A model generated the notes under the pieces. It did not search any database. It had not been told where the DNA came from and saw only the letters and a program-made list of their open reading frames with translations. DNA of 33,930 nucleotides, from the NCBI GenBank assembly GCA_025935195.1, contig JAICVS010000035.1, positions 1-33,930 of the forward strand, given 5' to 3'. This stretch comes from Ktedonobacterales bacterium (GTDB lineage Bacteria > Chloroflexota > Ktedonobacteria > Ktedonobacterales > JADMIN01). The position numbers were made by a program, and so were the translations under genes. Positions 18,289-25,318 of the stretch are shown here, piece by piece. The stretch's first letter is position 1; each line of letters begins with the position of its first letter.

Positions 18289-20241
18289 TCAGGCCGGCCC
18301 GCCCAGATGGGATTGGAACCAGGCCAGCGTGCGCGCGAGGAAGTCTTCGCGGTGGGTGGGCGGGCCGACGCGCAGGAAGAGGTGCGAGCCGCCGGGGTAG
18401 CGGGCGAACTCGACCTCACAGCCGTTCTGGTGCAGCGCGGTGAAGAGCTGCTCGCCCTGGCCGATGGGGCAGCGGTCGTCCGCCTCACCATGCAGGATCA
18501 GGGTAGGCGTCTTGGCGCGGTGGGCGTAGGTGGAGGGCGAGTGCGCGGCGTACCACTCGCGGCGCTCGTGGGGCGTGCCGCCGAAGTGCTGCGCGCCGAA
18601 GACGTGGCCGATGTCCGACGTACCGTAGAACGATTCGCAGTCGAAGACCGGGGCGCCGCAGACGGCGGCGGCGAAGCGGTCGGTCTGGCCGATGGACCAG
18701 GCCGTCATGTAGCCGCCATACGAGTAGCCATAGATGCCGGTGCGCGCCGCGTCGGCGTATGGCCGCTGTTGCACGGCGTCCACCACGGCCATCAGATCCG
18801 CGCAGTCCGCGCCGCCCCAGTCCTCGATCACGCGCATCGTGAAGTCGCGGCCATAGGAGCCGGAGCCGCGCGGGTTCGAGTAGACCACCAGGAAGCCGTG
18901 GCTGGCGAGGCACTGCTGCACCAGGTTGAAGGCGTAGCCATAGAAGCCGTTGGGGCCGCCGTGAACGTCGAGCACCACGGGATACTGCTTCGCGGGATCG
19001 AAATCGGGCGGCTTGAGCAGCCACGCCTCAACGCTGAGGCCGTCGGGGCGCGTCACGTCCAGCCGCTCCCACTGCGCGGGCGGCGCGTCACGCAGCGCCT
19101 CGGCGTTGTACCGCGTGATGATCGTCGTCGCGCCGGTCTCGCGGTCGTAGACGGCGATCTCGCCAATCGTGCCGAGGTCGGCGCGGCCCTGGGCGATGTG
19201 GCGCGCGCCGGCATCGGCGCTGAGTCCAGCGTGCACCGCGTCCCAACTGGCGATCTCGCTGATGGCGGCGGTCTCGGTGTTGATGGTGTAGAGGCCACTG
19301 CGTCCGGCGCGCATGGCATGGAAGAGGGCGGTGTGGTCATCAAGCCAGACGGGCTGGGCGGGCGGCATGACGGGAGCGAAGCCGGCGTCTGGCAGGCAGG
19401 CGAGGTCATCGGTGAGGCGGCGCATGGCGCCGGAAGCCGTGTCGTAGAGGAAGAAGTCGCTCTGGTAGGTCTGGGTGGTGTCGCCGGCGAAGAGGATGCG
19501 CGCGCTGTCCGGCGACCAGGCCCAGACGGCGATCTCACCGTCCACCGGGCCAACGAGGCGTGTCTCGCCGGAGCGCGCTTCGATCAGGGCAAGCTGGGAG
19601 TGCAGCCCATTGCGGTTGGGGACGAGCGCGGCGAGCCAGCGGCCATCTGGCGACCACCGCGGATAGAAGTGATCCGCGGGCGCGCTGGTGAGGCGGCGCA
19701 CATCGCCGGTGGCGGTGTCCACGAGGTAGACCTGCGAGCGCACGTCGTTCAGATAGCCGCGCGTGTCCTGCTTGTAGTCAATGCGGCGGGTGACGCGTAC
19801 CGGCGGGGCCGCGCCTTCGGGCGGATCGATCTCATCGGGGTTGTCGGGGTCGAAGGCGGTGGTGTAGGCGATCTGGCTGCCGTCGGGCGACCAGGCGAGG
19901 AAGGTGATCGGCTGCGCGTGGCGCGCCAGCTCGCGCCCCTCTCCGGCGCCATCCGCCGGCAGCACGAAGAGGCCGCTCTTCTTCACACGGTCGGAGACGA
20001 AGGCGATGGCGCGGCCGTCCGGCGACCAGCGGCCGGAGCCGTTGCGCTCGCCGCCTTGCGTGATCTGGCGCGGGTCAGCGCCGTCCACGCCACACATCCA
20101 GAGCTGGCTGGATTGCTTCTTCGAGCCGCGGTCGGCGGCGGCGAGCGTGTAGAGCACGCGCGAGCCATCGGGGGAGAGCTGGGGGTCGCCGGCGGCGGCC
20201 AGGCCGTACACGAGGGTCTCTGGGGTGAGCGGGCGGGGCAT
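18289..20241 (-). CDS. S9 family peptidase (prolyl oligopeptidase/acylaminoacyl peptidase type)
   Basis: A 650-residue serine peptidase. Residues about 1-380 are a beta-propeller with PD40-type motifs (PQLSPDGSRVLYTL, RWSPDGRAIAFVS, AWSPDGSQIAYTT, RWSPDGRWLAAL). Residues about 395-650 are the alpha/beta-hydrolase domain with the oxyanion region DVHGGPNG and the nucleophile S507 in GYSYGGYM. The acid residue is in HGEADDRCP (D588) and H620 in GGSHLF. There is no signal peptide, so it is probably cytosolic and clips short peptides. The ATG at 20241 is preceded by GGAGAG. It lies 149 bases upstream of the co-oriented aquaporin gene. Confidence 0.95.
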   Translation of the reverse strand: MPRPLTPETLVYGLAAAGDPQLSPDGSRVLYTLAAADRGSKKQSSQLWMCGVDGADPRQITQGGERNGSGRWSPDGRAIAFVSDRVKKSGLFVLPADGAGEGRELARHAQPITFLAWSPDGSQIAYTTAFDPDNPDEIDPPEGAAPPVRVTRRIDYKQDTRGYLNDVRSQVYLVDTATGDVRRLTSAPADHFYPRWSPDGRWLAALVPNRNGLHSQLALIEARSGETRLVGPVDGEIAVWAWSPDSARILFAGDTTQTYQSDFFLYDTASGAMRRLTDDLACLPDAGFAPVMPPAQPVWLDDHTALFHAMRAGRSGLYTINTETAAISEIASWDAVHAGLSADAGARHIAQGRADLGTIGEIAVYDRETGATTIITRYNAEALRDAPPAQWERLDVTRPDGLSVEAWLLKPPDFDPAKQYPVVLDVHGGPNGFYGYAFNLVQQCLASHGFLVVYSNPRGSGSYGRDFTMRVIEDWGGADCADLMAVVDAVQQRPYADAARTGIYGYSYGGYMTAWSIGQTDRFAAAVCGAPVFDCESFYGTSDIGHVFGAQHFGGTPHERREWYAAHSPSTYAHRAKTPTLILHGEADDRCPIGQGEQLFTALHQNGCEVEFARYPGGSHLFLRVGPPTHREDFLARTLAWFQSHLGGPA

Positions 20242-20308
20242 AGGCGCTACTCTCCATTTCCTGGTTGGTGTGGCGGTTGCGGTGCCAGTGTAGCACGGCG
20301 GAGGACTG

Positions 20309-20350
20309 AGAATTACCTCGGAGGACACAGAGGCACACGGAGGAGGATGG
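20309..20350. repeat. Inverted copy of the CTCCGTG/CTCTGTG element
   Basis: Reads CTCGGAGGACACAGAGGCA, then CACGGAGGAGGATGGGAG; its complement resembles 12046-12086 and 6760-6822. It is part of the 410-bp gap between the divergent S9 peptidase and membrane-protein genes, which also holds structured repeat copy A. Nothing else was recognised in the gap. Confidence 0.6.
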
Positions 20351-20400
20351 GAGAATCTGTATCAGTTCATGCGCGCTTTGGACAAGACACCCTGGGCGCA

Positions 20401-20465
20401 TCCGAGTCCGCGCCGGTGGATGTCGCGGCCGTCAGGCCCTCCAAGCGCGGTGTGAACCGCCGACC
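20401..20465 (+). repeat. Structured intergenic repeat, copy A
   Basis: Contains GAGTCCGCGCCGGTGGATGT (hairpin allowing G-U pairs), then GCGGCC...AGGCCCTCCAAGCG and CGGTGTGAACCGCCG. It belongs with copies B-E at 22045, 23561, 24593 and 25146. It lies 186 bases upstream of the membrane-protein ATG, in the same orientation. Confidence 0.75.
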
Positions 20466-20651
20466 CGCGTCTCCACGCGCACAGTCACGGCCCTGGGCGG
20501 TTGTGCGGCAGGCTAACGTCTGGATGGTTGCGGCCAGTGTTACCATAGGGAGCATACCTGCCGGACGTTGCAACTGAAGCCAGCGCCGCCTGGCAGGGTC
20601 TTTGGTCGAGCCGCGCATCATGGGGTTGAGTGTGTGAGGGGGATATCGCTT

Positions 20652-21944
20652 ATGCATCCGCGCCTGTCTGAGCCACAGCTTGCTCACCCCAGCTTCTCTG
20701 AAAACATCGCCGGGCACGCCCCCGTTCCCGATCTGCTTGGGCAGCCAGAACGACAATCCGGCCTGTGGGACCTCTGGCTGAGCCTGACGACGCCGCGACC
20801 AACGGCCGCCCGGCTGACGGCGCGCGAGCGCGAATATCTGCGCCGCAGCCGCCTGCTCAGCACCCTGCAATTGACGGCGGTCATCCTGACGGCGCTGCTC
20901 ACGCCGCGCGGCTTCTTCCCAGTGCTCGATCCCGGCACGCTGCTCGGCGTGGCGCTCTTCGCCGCCGTGCTGCTGGTGAGCATCGTGCTGAACCGCCAGG
21001 GGCGAGTAGCGGCGGCGGCGGCGCTCTACACGATTGGGCTGGCGCTGGCAATCGCAGGCTCGCAGCTTGCCACGCCCAGCGGCAAGATCGGCTTCGAAGA
21101 CCTGGCCGGCTACGATCTGCTGGTGATCCCGCTGATCATCGCGGGCGTTCTGCTGGCGAGCCGCGTAACGGTGTTGCTCTGGGTGGCGAGCGCCGGCTTC
21201 ATCGTGCTCGACCTCGGCCTGGCAGAGCATGGCGCGAGCCTGGACACCTACCTGCCGTCCGATCTCCCCTCGTTCCTGCGCGTCTCTCCGGTGGCGATCT
21301 ATCCGCTCGTGCTGACGGCCGTCGTGGCGGTGATCTCCTGGCTGGCGGCGCGCAGCGTCGCGCGGGCGCTGGCGGAGGCCGACCGCACGGCCGACGTGGA
21401 GCGGGCGTACGCCGTGGTGGCGGAGCAGAAGCGCGCGCTCGAAGAGGCAATCGCCGCCATCCAGCAGGTGCATGCGCGCGTGGCGAACGGCGATCTGAGC
21501 GCCCGCGCGCCCACCCGGCCCGGCGACCCGCTCTTGCAGCTCGCCGTCAGCCTGAACCTGACGCTGGACCGCCTCGCCCGCACCACCCTCTCGGCGGCGA
21601 ACCTGGGCGCGCTGGAACAGGAAGTGGCCGTGTTGAGCGAGTACATCACCGATCTGGCGCGGGCCAACCTGCACCATCCGCCGCCGGCGCGGCAGTTGCG
21701 CCGGCTCGCCCCGCTCGCCTACAACCTTGAGCAACTGCGCATGGGCATCTTACAGGCCATCCAGCAGGCGCGGTCGCTGGTCGAGCGCATCGGCGCCGCG
21801 GAGGCGCGCGTGGAGCGGCAGGCGCGCCTGCTCCAGGCGCGCGAGCCGGCCGATGCGGAGATGATCGACCAGCTGCGGCAAGGGATCACGGCGGCGACGA
21901 CGGACACCACGCGCCTGCACACCTACCTGAGCCGCTTCCTGTAA
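20652..21944 (+). CDS. Multi-pass membrane protein with HAMP-like domain and coiled coil
   Basis: A 430-residue protein. After a cytosolic start (about 75 residues) it has roughly six hydrophobic helices between residues 78 and 240, for example LLGVALFAAVLLVSIVL and LLVIPLIIAGVLLA. A juxtamembrane coiled coil and a HAMP-like segment follow (about 275-325, ending HARVANGDLSARAPTRPGDP). The C-terminal 100 residues are helical. There is no kinase, cyclase or methyl-accepting domain. Family relatives look like orphan membrane sensors, but I cannot name a role. The ATG at 20652 has GAGGGGG upstream. Confidence 0.75.
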   Translation: MHPRLSEPQLAHPSFSENIAGHAPVPDLLGQPERQSGLWDLWLSLTTPRPTAARLTAREREYLRRSRLLSTLQLTAVILTALLTPRGFFPVLDPGTLLGVALFAAVLLVSIVLNRQGRVAAAAALYTIGLALAIAGSQLATPSGKIGFEDLAGYDLLVIPLIIAGVLLASRVTVLLWVASAGFIVLDLGLAEHGASLDTYLPSDLPSFLRVSPVAIYPLVLTAVVAVISWLAARSVARALAEADRTADVERAYAVVAEQKRALEEAIAAIQQVHARVANGDLSARAPTRPGDPLLQLAVSLNLTLDRLARTTLSAANLGALEQEVAVLSEYITDLARANLHHPPPARQLRRLAPLAYNLEQLRMGILQAIQQARSLVERIGAAEARVERQARLLQAREPADAEMIDQLRQGITAATTDTTRLHTYLSRFL

Positions 21945-22044
21945 GTTGGAGCCGCGCCTGATCCCGGCGTAGACTAGAGGTGTTGCCATTTGCCGGCGTC
22001 CCAGCATGACACTCCTTCACAAACACGACGGACACATCGCCGAT

Positions 22045-22108
22045 TCTGAGTCCACGCCGGTGGACTTCGCGGCCGGAGGCCCTCCAGGCGCGGTTTGAAC
22101 CGCCGGCC
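22045..22108 (+). repeat. Structured intergenic repeat, copy B
   Basis: Carries the perfect hairpin GTCCAC-GCCG-GTGGAC, then TTCGCGGCCGGAGGCCCTCC and AGGCGCGGTTTGAACCGCCG. It is enclosed by a near-perfect 15-bp inverted repeat (22027-22041 and 22115-22129, one mismatch), so the whole 103-bp block could fold as one multi-branched structure. It lies 100 bases before the queuosine-salvage start. Confidence 0.8.
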
Positions 22109-22208
22109 GGTGCGGGCGGTGTGTCCGTCTGAAATGGGCAAACTCCATCAATCGCCGGCTATCCCGCCCGCGCGGCGCCTGCCCGGCTCTCCGAAAGGAG
22201 CGATTCCC

Positions 22209-23243
22209 ATGAGCGCGCCCGATTCACCCGATCCAGATATCCCCGCAATCGTCACGCTTCCCGCCCAGGATCGGCTGGGCGTGCTGAGCGCGACAGCGGA
22301 CGTGGTGCGCGCGACGCGGCTGGTGCGGCTCGACCACGGCGCGCTGGATGGGCTGGCGGCGCGCTGGGCGAGAGACCCCTGGCCGGAGCAGGCCGGGCTG
22401 GACGCGCTGCACTTCACGGATGGCACACCGCGCACGGCGAACTGGGTGCTGCTGCTGGACGCCCTCAACTTCTGCTTCTGGCCGGATGTGGGCGCGCCGC
22501 GCTGGCGCGTGGAGTGGCGCGGCGACTCGTACGACGGCTATGCCGCGCTGGCGGCGGCGCTGACGCGCGCGGTGGAGCAGGGGCGGCCGCTGTGGGACGC
22601 GACCTATCTGGCGCAGATTGACAGCGATGATCTACGCGACATCCTGCGCTACCCGCCGGAAGCGGCCGAGATTCCGCTGTTCGAGGCGCGGCTGGCGAAC
22701 GTGCGCGAGGTCGGGCGCGTGCTCTGCGCCACCTACGGCGCAGAGTTCACCAACGCCATCGAGAGCGTCTCAGGCAGCGCCGTGGCCCTCGCCTGGCTGC
22801 TGGCGCGCGAGTTCCCGTCCTTCCACGACGTGACACACTGGCGCGGCCAGCCGATACCCTTCCTGAAGCGCGCGCAGATCTGCGTGGCCGACCTCAACGC
22901 GGCGTTTGGCGGCGTATCGTGGGGCGCGTTCACTGACCTCGATCAGCTCACTGCCTTCGCGGACTACAAGCTGCCGCAACTGCTGCGCCATGCAGGCGCG
23001 CTGGTCTACGCGCCGGAGCTGGCCGCCAGGGTGGACGCGTACGCGCCCATCGCGGCCGGCTCCGAAGAGGAGATCGCGATTCGCGCCGCGACCGTCTGGG
23101 CAGTGGAGCTGCTACGCCGCGCGCTGGCCGAGCGCGACATCCAGCGCACACCCGCCGCGATAGACTACCGCCTCTGGGCCGAGAGCCAGACCAAAGCGCC
23201 GGACGAGCGGCCCTACCACCGCACACGCACGATGTATTACTGA
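22209..23243 (+). CDS. Queuosine salvage protein (DUF2419/Qng1-like)
   Basis: A 344-residue member of the queuosine-salvage family, whose characterised eukaryotic and bacterial members hydrolyse queuosine 5'-phosphate or queuosine to release queuine. The N-terminal third contains FTDGTPRTANWVLLLDALNF followed by CFWPD, a family hallmark. Later motifs are WRVEWRGDSYDGY, GEFTN-like AEFTNAIES, FPSFHDV and PFLKRAQICVADL. AFADYKLPQLLRHAGALVY and a C-terminal DYRLWAESQ complete the family pattern. The start at 22209 has AAAGGAG nine bases upstream, inside a small CTCC-GAAA-GGAG hairpin. No queuosine biosynthesis or transport gene is in the window. Confidence 0.92.
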   Translation: MSAPDSPDPDIPAIVTLPAQDRLGVLSATADVVRATRLVRLDHGALDGLAARWARDPWPEQAGLDALHFTDGTPRTANWVLLLDALNFCFWPDVGAPRWRVEWRGDSYDGYAALAAALTRAVEQGRPLWDATYLAQIDSDDLRDILRYPPEAAEIPLFEARLANVREVGRVLCATYGAEFTNAIESVSGSAVALAWLLAREFPSFHDVTHWRGQPIPFLKRAQICVADLNAAFGGVSWGAFTDLDQLTAFADYKLPQLLRHAGALVYAPELAARVDAYAPIAAGSEEEIAIRAATVWAVELLRRALAERDIQRTPAAIDYRLWAESQTKAPDERPYHRTRTMYY

Positions 23244-23283
23244 GCAATACTCCATTTTCGTTGCCCTATGGAGGAACTGTCGT

Positions 23284-23501
23284 ATGCAGTCGCATGAGAG
23301 CTGGGAAGGCCGGCACTGTCCACTCTGCCAGGGTGAGATGAGTCCAGGGAGATGTCATCATACCGTGATATTTTCGTCACCGTACCCTCGCCGGATAGGT
23401 TGCTGTTTCCACGCTCATCGCATGTCATTGCCCAAGTATGTCTCGAATGTGGCTACATCATGCTCTTTGCGACGGACCCTGGCAAGCTGCGGCGACAGTG
23501 A
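23284..23501 (+). pseudogene. Zinc-ribbon small protein with apparent frameshift
   Basis: The ATG frame gives MQSHESWEGRHCPLCQGEMS with the first CxxC pair, then becomes implausible. From about 23355 a neighbouring frame reads YRDIFVTVPSPDRLLFPRSS and then AQVCLECGYIMLFATDPGKL, holding the second CxxC pair, and stops at 23501. Joined, the two parts make a four-cysteine zinc ribbon of about 72 residues. A one-base sequencing error or a real indel near 23345-23360 would explain it. Function is unknown. Confidence 0.65.
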
Positions 23502-23560
23502 GTGACAGGATTTGTGTATGATCGATACCTGGAACAACGGATCGACGCATGGGGTGGTCT

Positions 23561-23622
23561 CCCCAACCGGCGACGGCCGGTTTGGTGGCGTAGCCCTCAG
23601 GCGCGGTTTCAACCGCCGGCCA
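23561..23622 (+). repeat. Structured intergenic repeat, copy C
   Basis: CAACCGGCGACGGCCGGTTT hairpin, then GGTGGCGTAGCCCTC and AGGCGCGGTTTCAACCGCCG. It ends only 23 bases before the Dam-like methylase ATG, so it would lie within that gene's leader. Confidence 0.85.
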
Positions 23623-23645
23623 TCCCGATATATGGTGAAGGTATT

Positions 23646-24524
23646 ATGAAGCGCGTAGCGGACATCGCGGCGATTGAGCGCCGTATAGACGTGCGGCCAA
23701 TCATCAAGTGGGCGGGCGGGAAGGCGCAACTGCTCGCCGTGCTGGCGAGTCTGCTGCCGCCACGCGAGCAGATTCGCCGCTACTTCGAGCCGTTCGTAGG
23801 CGGCGCCGCGCTGTTCTTCGCGCTCCAGCATCCGTGCTCCACGCTCTCCGATACCAACGCCGAGCTGATCAACCTCTATACTGTCGTACGCGATGCGCCG
23901 GACGCGCTGATCGCGGCGCTGCGAGCGCATGCGGCCGCCCACGACGCGCCGCACTACTACGCGGTGCGGGCGCTGGCGCCGGGGAGCCTGACGGCGGTGG
24001 AGCGGGCGGCGCGGCTGATCTACCTCAACAAGACCTGCTACAACGGCCTGTACCGCGTGAACAGCCGCGGACAGTTCAACGTGCCGATCGGGCGACACAA
24101 GAGCCTCACGATCTGCGACGAGCCGAATCTGCGCGCGGCGAGCGCGGCCCTGCGGCCGGCGCGGCTGGCGCTCGGCGATTACGAAGCAGTGCTGGCGGAC
24201 GCCGGGCCAGGCGACTTCGTGTACTTCGATCCGCCGTACCACCCCAGCAGCACGACCGCGGTCTTCACCTCGTATACAGACCGCCCCTTCGACGCGCGCG
24301 AGCAAGAGCGGCTGGCGCGGGCGTTCCGGCGGCTGCATGCCGCTGGCTGCCACCTCATGCAGAGCAATTCCGACACGCCTCTCATCCGCGAGCTGTACGC
24401 GAGCTTCCGCATCGAGCGTGTGACGGCCAATCGGGCGATCAATTCACGCGCCGACCGCCGTGGCCCCGTGACAGAGCTGGTGATCCTGAACTACGCGGCG
24501 GATGGGACGCTGATCGCCGGATGA
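23646..24524 (+). CDS. Dam-type DNA adenine methylase (D12 class)
   Basis: A 292-residue N6-adenine methyltransferase of the alpha group. It has KWAGGKAQLL (residues 21-30), the AdoMet motif YFEPFVGGAALFF (46-58), the catalytic DPPY (195-198) in VYFDPPYHPSST and the late motif NRAINSRADRRGPVTELVI. The D12 class typically methylates GATC or related sites; the target here is unknown. No restriction gene is next to it, so it is an orphan methylase, possibly linked to the DNA-repair nuclease that follows. GAAGG precedes the ATG; the upstream open frame covers repeat copy C and is not coding. Confidence 0.95.
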   Translation: MKRVADIAAIERRIDVRPIIKWAGGKAQLLAVLASLLPPREQIRRYFEPFVGGAALFFALQHPCSTLSDTNAELINLYTVVRDAPDALIAALRAHAAAHDAPHYYAVRALAPGSLTAVERAARLIYLNKTCYNGLYRVNSRGQFNVPIGRHKSLTICDEPNLRAASAALRPARLALGDYEAVLADAGPGDFVYFDPPYHPSSTTAVFTSYTDRPFDAREQERLARAFRRLHAAGCHLMQSNSDTPLIRELYASFRIERVTANRAINSRADRRGPVTELVILNYAADGTLIAG

Positions 24525-24592
24525 CGTGAGCGAATGGATGGATGGAGCGCGCCAATCACCGTGCGCTTCGCGCATGCTGGCTGGCGCGCTCT

Positions 24593-24651
24593 CCCAAACC
24601 GGCGTAGGCCGGTTTTGTGGCGTAGCCCTCAGGCGCGGTTTCAACCGCTGG
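24593..24651 (+). repeat. Structured intergenic repeat, copy D
   Basis: AAACCGGCGTAGGCCGGTTT hairpin, then GTGGCGTAGCCCTC and AGGCGCGGTTTCAACCGCTG, nearly identical to copy C. It runs directly into the 14-bp tandem array. Confidence 0.85.
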
Positions 24652-24716
24652 CTGTTCCCCACTGGCTGTTCCCCGCTGGCTGTTCCCCACTGGCTGTTCC
24701 CCGCTGGCTGTTCCCC
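24647..24716. repeat. Five tandem copies of a 14-bp unit with 28-bp periodicity
   Basis: The unit is [G/A]CTGGCTGTTCCCC. Its first base alternates G, A, G, A, G, so the real period is 28 bp, pointing to duplication of a two-unit block. There are no spacers, so it is not a CRISPR array. Confidence 0.92.
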
Positions 24717-24771
24717 GCCGCGCGCCGCGAACGATCACTCGCGCATCCTGCTTTCGCCCGCACCCCACGCC

Positions 24772-24800
24772 TTGACAACTCCCATCTTTCATGGTAACTT
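24772..24800 (+). promoter_or_regulatory. Strong sigma70-like promoter, far upstream of sbcD
   Basis: TTGACA (24772-24777), a 17-base spacer, TAACTT (24795-24800). It would start a transcript near 24807, over 500 bases before the sbcD ATG, passing through the TTGCC-motif cluster and repeat copy E. The transcript may be a long leader or a separate non-coding RNA. Confidence 0.5.
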
Positions 24801-24857
24801 AGTTCTACTGCCGTGGCGCCACCCAACACCGCAAGCACCTTGAACAACCGCGTACCG

Positions 24858-25134
24858 TGGCAAATCCACCCATCTCATCCTGATGGCAACCGGAAAGATG
24901 GCAACATGGATGTGGTCGGAACCGCTCACAACATTGCCGTTTTTGCCACCCACCGTGCCATCCGTTGCCACTTTTTGCTGCGGTGTTGCCACTTTTGCCA
25001 CCCATAACGTGAAACGTCAAGTTGTCGAATCGTGCCACACGGCTTGAATGCGGTATCCGCGAGGAGACCACCCCCGACACGCGGCCAAAAAGCGGCAAAA
25101 ACGGCAATGTTCACCACGCCAGTCAACATTGCCG
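24858..25134. other. Dense TTGCC-type motif cluster with 18-bp perfect inverted repeat
   Basis: Eleven hexamers of the form TTGCC[A/G] or its complement lie within 277 bp. Four sit in a longer unit, TTGCC[A/G][C/T]TTTT[T]GCC: 24934, 24965, 24986 and, inverted, 25094. An 18-bp perfect inverted repeat joins 24930-24947 with 25094-25111. The region has no convincing gene and is less GC-rich than its surroundings. It may be a protein-binding array, a structured RNA, or a mobile-element remnant. Confidence 0.6.
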
Positions 25135-25145
25135 CCCACCGTTCT

Positions 25146-25213
25146 CCTCAACCGACGAAGGTCGGTTTTGTGGCCTCCAGGCCTTCAGGCGCGGTTTCAA
25201 CCGCCAGCCTTCC
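25146..25213 (+). repeat. Structured intergenic repeat, copy E
   Basis: AACCGACGAAGGTCGGTTTT hairpin. Relative to copies C and D both strands of the stem have changed together (GG/CC to GA/TC), so pairing is kept. Then TGTGGCCTCCAGGCCTTC and AGGCGCGGTTTCAACCGCCA follow. It ends 105 bases before the sbcD ATG. Confidence 0.85.
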
Positions 25214-25318
25214 CATCCGCCTTTCCGCTTCGGCGGAGATGTGCTGGAATGGGAAGGCGAATCAGCCGCCCGCCGCCAAGCGATGCTTGGCTCAGCCTCT
25301 CCAAAGGAGCCAGCCGCC

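Noticed and set aside
18235-20577. 780-residue open frame on the plus strand
   Set aside because: Complement of the S9 peptidase gene in a GC-rich frame; no domain, while the opposite strand has a complete catalytic triad.
23237-23428. 63-residue minus-strand frame opposite the zinc ribbon
   Set aside because: The plus strand shows two CxxC pairs of a zinc ribbon; the minus frame has no motif or ribosome binding site.
24647-24716. Possible CRISPR array
   Set aside because: The units are directly adjacent with no spacers, and no cas gene is present.
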